Below are positions 60,669-64,000 of a stretch of DNA of 64,000 nucleotides, piece by piece (the stretch's first letter is position 1; every line of letters begins with the position of its first letter). The notes beneath the pieces were generated by a model that was not told the origin of the DNA, did no database searches, and worked only from the letters and a program-made list of their open reading frames with translations. The translations under genes and the position numbers were made by a program. Source of the DNA: DATARH01 sp036489765 (GTDB lineage: Bacteria > Pseudomonadota > Alphaproteobacteria > ATCC43930 > CGMCC-115725); the NCBI GenBank assembly GCA_036489765.1, contig DASXFE010000001.1, positions 1 through 64,000 on the forward strand. The letters are read 5' to 3'.

Positions 60669-61133
60669 ATGGCCGAGGCGAAACTGGCGCCGAATTTGCC
60701 GGATTGGATGGTCGAGCACACCAACCGCTATCTGAAGAGCGGCGGGACCGATGGGCATATGTACAAGATAACCCAGCCTGGGCGGCCGGAGATCACCGTG
60801 CCGGCGCTGCTGTTGACGACGACCGGGCGGAAATCGGGCGAGAAGTTCATCTTTCCGCTGTTTTACGGCGATGTCGACGGCGGCAGCTATCTGGTGATTG
60901 CGTCGAAGGGCGGCGCGCCGAAGCATCCGAACTGGTACCTGAACCTCGTCGCCAACCCCGAGGTCGAGGTGCAGGTCGGTACCAAGAAGGTGAAGGCGCG
61001 GGCGCGCACGGTCACCGGGCCCGAGCGCGCGAAGCTGTGGGAAAAGGCGCTCGAGTTCTGGCCGCCTTATGCCGACTACGCGAAAAAGACCGACCGCGAG
61101 ATCCCGGTCGTACTGCTCGACCCGGTCGCCTAG
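60669..61133 (+). CDS. DDN-type (deazaflavin/F420-linked) oxidoreductase
   Basis: 154 residues from ATG 60669 after CGGAGGACG. The DDN/nitroreductase-like beta-barrel is shown by LLLTTTGRKSGEKFIFPLFY near 54 and ASKGGAPKHPNWYLNLVANP near 80, then VKARARTVTGPERAKLWEKA. In Mycobacterium such proteins use F420H2; alphaproteobacterial members may use another flavin. The gene precedes an SDR by 12 bp, so the two are likely co-transcribed. Confidence 0.9.
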   Translation: MAEAKLAPNLPDWMVEHTNRYLKSGGTDGHMYKITQPGRPEITVPALLLTTTGRKSGEKFIFPLFYGDVDGGSYLVIASKGGAPKHPNWYLNLVANPEVEVQVGTKKVKARARTVTGPERAKLWEKALEFWPPYADYAKKTDREIPVVLLDPVA

Positions 61134-61145
61134 GGGCGCGGTCGG

Positions 61146-61982
61146 ATGCAGGACATCTCGGGCAAGACCGCGATCGTCACCGGCGCGGCCTCGGGGATCG
61201 GGCTCGGCATCGCCACCGCGCTCGCCGAGGCCGGCGCCAACGTCGTCATGGCCGACATCCAGAAGGATGCGGTCGAAGCAGTGGCGCACGGGCTTTCCGG
61301 CACCAACAAGCGGGTGATGCCTGTCAGGATCGATGTGACGACGGAGGAATCGGTGCTGAACGCGCTCGCCGAGGCCGAGCGCAATTTCGGCAAGCTCCAC
61401 ATCGCCTGCAACAATGCCGGGGTGCCGATGCACGGGACGCGGCTCGCGGACGTGCCGGTCGAGGACTGGCAGTTCGTGATCGGCGTCAACATGTGGGGCG
61501 TCATCCACGGCATCCGCCACTTCGTGCCGGCGATCCTCAAGCACGGCGAGGAGGGCCACATCGTCAACACCGCCTCGGTCGCCGCCACGCAGAACCGCAA
61601 AGGCACCGACCAGGGCCCCTATTCGATGACGAAATACGCCGTGCTGTCGTTGACCGAGGCGCTGGAGCACGAATTGGCGGGCACCAAGGTCGGCGTCTCG
61701 GTGCTATGCCCAGGCCCCATCAACACGAACATCGCCCGTGGCGCCCGAAACCGGCCGGATCATATGGGCGGATCGCTGGTGCGCGAGACCGACGAGCGGA
61801 TGCTGGCCGAGCGGCTGGCGACGACCGGGCTCGACCCCAAGATCGTCGGCGAGCGCGTCGTCGATGCGATCCGGCAGAATACGTTCTACGCCTTCGTCGG
61901 CGCCGTGCCGGCCGACGTGATCCGCACCCGCCACCGCCGCCTGGAGGCGGCGCTCGAAAGCAGGTGGGTGACGCATTACTGA
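61146..61982 (+). CDS. Short-chain dehydrogenase/reductase
   Basis: 278 residues from ATG 61146. The cofactor site is IVTGAASGIGLGIA; CNNAGVP near 90 and NTASVAATQN near 140 follow, and the catalytic pair is GPYSMTKYAVLSLTEA (Tyr-x3-Lys). VLCPGPINTN near 185 matches classical SDRs. Asp in VVMADIQKDAVE suggests NAD(H) preference. The alcohol or ketone substrate is unknown. It forms a pair with the DDN-type gene upstream. Confidence 0.92.
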   Translation: MQDISGKTAIVTGAASGIGLGIATALAEAGANVVMADIQKDAVEAVAHGLSGTNKRVMPVRIDVTTEESVLNALAEAERNFGKLHIACNNAGVPMHGTRLADVPVEDWQFVIGVNMWGVIHGIRHFVPAILKHGEEGHIVNTASVAATQNRKGTDQGPYSMTKYAVLSLTEALEHELAGTKVGVSVLCPGPINTNIARGARNRPDHMGGSLVRETDERMLAERLATTGLDPKIVGERVVDAIRQNTFYAFVGAVPADVIRTRHRRLEAALESRWVTHY

Positions 61983-62151
61983 CCTGAATTTGCCCCTCTC
62001 CCGCAATGCAGGCGAGGGGATTTCCTTCCTGTCTTACCCCCTCGCCCCACCACCGCCCAAGCCGGAACAAAGCCCTCTCTTTCGGGGTTCGTAAGGTGCT
62101 TTCTGAGGCGTGTTTTTCGTCATGCGCGCAAAATCGCGGGAGTGGGGGCCG
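61983..62151. other. Intergenic region before penicillin-binding protein
   Basis: Contains a weak hairpin (CCCCTCTCCCGCAATGCAGG, ending CGAGGGG) near 61992-62018 that may end the SDR transcript. Short in-frame codons before 62152 are not supported as start because the ribosome site is at 62140-62148. Confidence 0.45.
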
Positions 62152-64000
62152 ATGATCCGCCTGTTGCATACACTGACGCGGGTCATCTTTATCCTCGTCG
62201 TGCTGGTCGTCGTCGTTGGCGGGGCCGGCGCCGGGGCGGTGTTTGCCTATTACGGCCGCAACCTGCCGAGCCTCGACAAGCTCGACCATTACGTGCCGGC
62301 GGTCGGCACCAAGATCTATGCCGGCGACGGCACGCTCCTCGCCGATTTCGCCGCCGAGAACCGGATTTTCGTCCCGATCGGCAAGATCCCGAAGGTCGTC
62401 AAGGACGCGTTCATCTCGGCCGAGGACCACGATTTCTATTCGCACAAGGGGGTCAACCCGGCCGCGGTCATGCGCGCGGCGGCGACCGACCTCTTCCGGC
62501 TGCATCACGGCGAGCGGCCGATCGGCGCCTCGACGATCACGCAGCAGGTGGTCCGTCACTTTCTGTTGACCAACGAGGTATCGATCTCGCGCAAGATCAA
62601 GGAGATCCTGCTCGCCTACCGCATCAACAGCCAGCTCAGCAAGGACCGGATCCTCGAGATCTACCTCAACGAGACTTATCTCGGCGCCGGCGCCTATGGC
62701 GTCGCCGCGGCGGCCAAGACCTATTTCGGCAAAACCCTCGACCAGCTGTCGGTGGCGCAGGTGGCGTTCCTCGCGGCGCTGCCCAAAGCGCCGAGCAACT
62801 ACAACCCGCTGCGCTATGCGCAGGCGGCAAAAGCCCGGCGCGACTGGGTGCTGAGCCAGATGGTCGAGACCGGCGCGATCACCCGGGCGCAAGCCACCGC
62901 GGGGATCGCCGAGCCGCTCGGGGTTACGCTCAAGCCGGCCGACACCGACCGCGCCCTCGGCTATTTCACCGAGGAGGTGCGCCGCGAGCTGATCGGACAA
63001 TTCGGCGAAAAGGCCGTCTACGAAGGCGGGATGATCGTCCACACGAGCTTTTCGGCACAGTACCAGGCGATGGCCGACAAGGCCTTTCACGATGGGCTGA
63101 TGGCTTATGACCGGCGGCACGGCTGGCGCGGCCCGGTGAAGCATTTCCCGACGCCGGCGGCGGCCGAGGCGGGACTCGGCCAGGTCGACAAGGAACCGGG
63201 CGTCGCGACCTGGCGGCTGGCCGCGGTGACGCGCGTCGACACGAGCGGCGCCGACATCGTCGTCAAAGGCGGCGGCCGCGCGCGCATCCCGGCCAGCGAA
63301 TTCGCCTGGGCGCATCGGACATTGCCCGATCAGCGGCTCGGCGGCGCGCCCAGGACACCGGGCGAGGTAGTCGCCGCGGGCGATGTGATCTGGGTCGAGC
63401 CCCTCAACACGTCGGCGACCGTTTACGGCCACGGCCGAAGCCAGCAGACCGAACCGCTCTACGGCCTGCGCCAGGTGCCGGACGTCGATGGCGGGTTCGT
63501 CGTGCTAGACCCGAAAACCGGCCGGGTGTTTGCGATGGTCGGCGGCTGGGAAAGCGCCGCCAACGGGTTCAACCGCGTGACCCAGGCCTGGCGGCAGGAG
63601 GGGTCGGCGATCAAGCCGCTCGTCTACGTGACCGCGATGGACCACGGCTATACGCCCGACAGCGTCGTCGACGACTCGCCGATCTCGATCCCGCAAGGTC
63701 CGGGCCTCCCGGCCTGGACGCCGAGCAACTACGAAGGCACGTCCGACGGGCCGAGCACGCTGCGCGACGCCCTCATCCACTCGAAAAATCTGGTGACGGC
63801 ACGGCTCGCGACCATGATCGGGATGAAGCCGATCGCCGAGACGGCGCAGAATTTCGACGTCATGGACCGGATGCCGCTCTATTACTCGATGGCCTTGGGC
63901 GCCGGCGACACGACCCTGCTGCGCCTGACGAACGCCTATGGGATGCTCGACAACGGCGGGCACTGGCTGCTGCCGTCGATGATCGACACGGTGCAGGACC
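62152..64000 (+). CDS. mrcA: Penicillin-binding protein 1A, partial (C-terminus off window)
   Basis: 616 codons visible from ATG 62152, behind GGGAGTGGGGG; ATG 62122 is in frame but poorly spaced. It builds and crosslinks peptidoglycan. After one membrane helix (LTRVIFILVVLVVVVGGAGA), the glycosyltransferase domain shows SAEDHDFYSHKGVNP near 88 and GASTITQQVVRHFLLTNEVS near 125. The transpeptidase domain begins near 455, with RQEGSAIKPLVYVTAM near 483 (Ser nucleophile, S-x-x-K) and HSKNLVTARLA near 544 (S-x-N). The KTG motif lies beyond the window. An OB-like insertion sits near 340-440, usual for PBP1A. Confidence 0.93.
   Translation, partial: MIRLLHTLTRVIFILVVLVVVVGGAGAGAVFAYYGRNLPSLDKLDHYVPAVGTKIYAGDGTLLADFAAENRIFVPIGKIPKVVKDAFISAEDHDFYSHKGVNPAAVMRAAATDLFRLHHGERPIGASTITQQVVRHFLLTNEVSISRKIKEILLAYRINSQLSKDRILEIYLNETYLGAGAYGVAAAAKTYFGKTLDQLSVAQVAFLAALPKAPSNYNPLRYAQAAKARRDWVLSQMVETGAITRAQATAGIAEPLGVTLKPADTDRALGYFTEEVRRELIGQFGEKAVYEGGMIVHTSFSAQYQAMADKAFHDGLMAYDRRHGWRGPVKHFPTPAAAEAGLGQVDKEPGVATWRLAAVTRVDTSGADIVVKGGGRARIPASEFAWAHRTLPDQRLGGAPRTPGEVVAAGDVIWVEPLNTSATVYGHGRSQQTEPLYGLRQVPDVDGGFVVLDPKTGRVFAMVGGWESAANGFNRVTQAWRQEGSAIKPLVYVTAMDHGYTPDSVVDDSPISIPQGPGLPAWTPSNYEGTSDGPSTLRDALIHSKNLVTARLATMIGMKPIAETAQNFDVMDRMPLYYSMALGAGDTTLLRLTNAYGMLDNGGHWLLPSMIDTVQD

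Noticed and set aside
61720..63432. 570-codon minus-strand frame over the SDR end and PBP1A
   Set aside because: PBP1A motifs on the opposite strand are decisive.

Overview
High-GC chromosomal DNA, most likely from an alphaproteobacterium (a Rhodospirillales or Reyranella-like lineage would fit). This rests on GC-rich codon use, frequent GTG/TTG starts, the alphaproteobacterial type of palindromic dispersed repeats, the long actinobacterial/alphaproteobacterial form of LeuA, a high-potential iron-sulfur protein, and many binding-protein transporters, LLM flavin oxidoreductases and amidohydrolases. No rRNA, CRISPR array, prophage or insertion sequence was found. One tRNA gene (Gly, CCC anticodon) is present.

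Layout. 1-2925 (minus): start of a cyclic-nucleotide-binding protein and an unusual ABC exporter whose nucleotide-binding domain is degenerate and carries a ~300-residue insertion. 3014-15855 (plus): a long chain of genes joined by stop/start overlaps: four glycosyltransferases, a histidine phosphatase, a polysaccharide deacetylase-like protein, a small membrane protein, then a complete peptide-type (Yej/Dpp-like) ABC importer. 15890-24911: a Pro/His-rich lipoprotein, an MBL phosphodiesterase, a 66-residue conserved small protein, an enoyl-CoA hydratase, a coupled cassette of two Fe(II)/2-oxoglutarate oxygenases + lactonase-like MBL + HAD phosphatase, an MFS transporter, a GST and an alpha/beta hydrolase. 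25054-29201: amidase, small orphan, VOC-like protein, Ldh-type dehydrogenase and Bug-type binding protein. 29269-35367: a large uncharacterised His-rich protein, a peptide-type binding protein, a stand-alone biotinyl carrier, an internally duplicated protein of unknown function coupled to a ThDP enzyme. 35411-37364: leuA with a structured leader. 37496-45922: split receiver/EAL pair, atypical SDR, RlpA, polysaccharide export lipoprotein, glycosyltransferase and an RTX-like beta-roll protein. 45945-55439: Rieske ferredoxin, amidohydrolases, flavin oxidoreductases and an Fe(III)/spermidine-type ABC importer. 55709-64000: Tat-exported amidohydrolase with a coupled HiPIP, a trypsin-like protease, a divergent MFS/AraC pair, a DDN-type oxidoreductase, an SDR and the start of penicillin-binding protein 1A.

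How genes work together. The strongest candidate for an undescribed system is the left-hand block: a degenerate exporter plus cyclic-nucleotide sensor beside a glycan-building cassette that is translationally coupled to a peptide-type importer. Further candidates are the duplicated NDAGIG protein with its ThDP enzyme, the amidohydrolase-HiPIP pair in which the HiPIP appears to start at CTG, and the leuA leader with an apparently leaderless short ORF. Several start sites were moved from the longest reading frame because a Shine-Dalgarno sequence or stop/start overlap decides them; dispersed repeats lie between, and once inside, genes.
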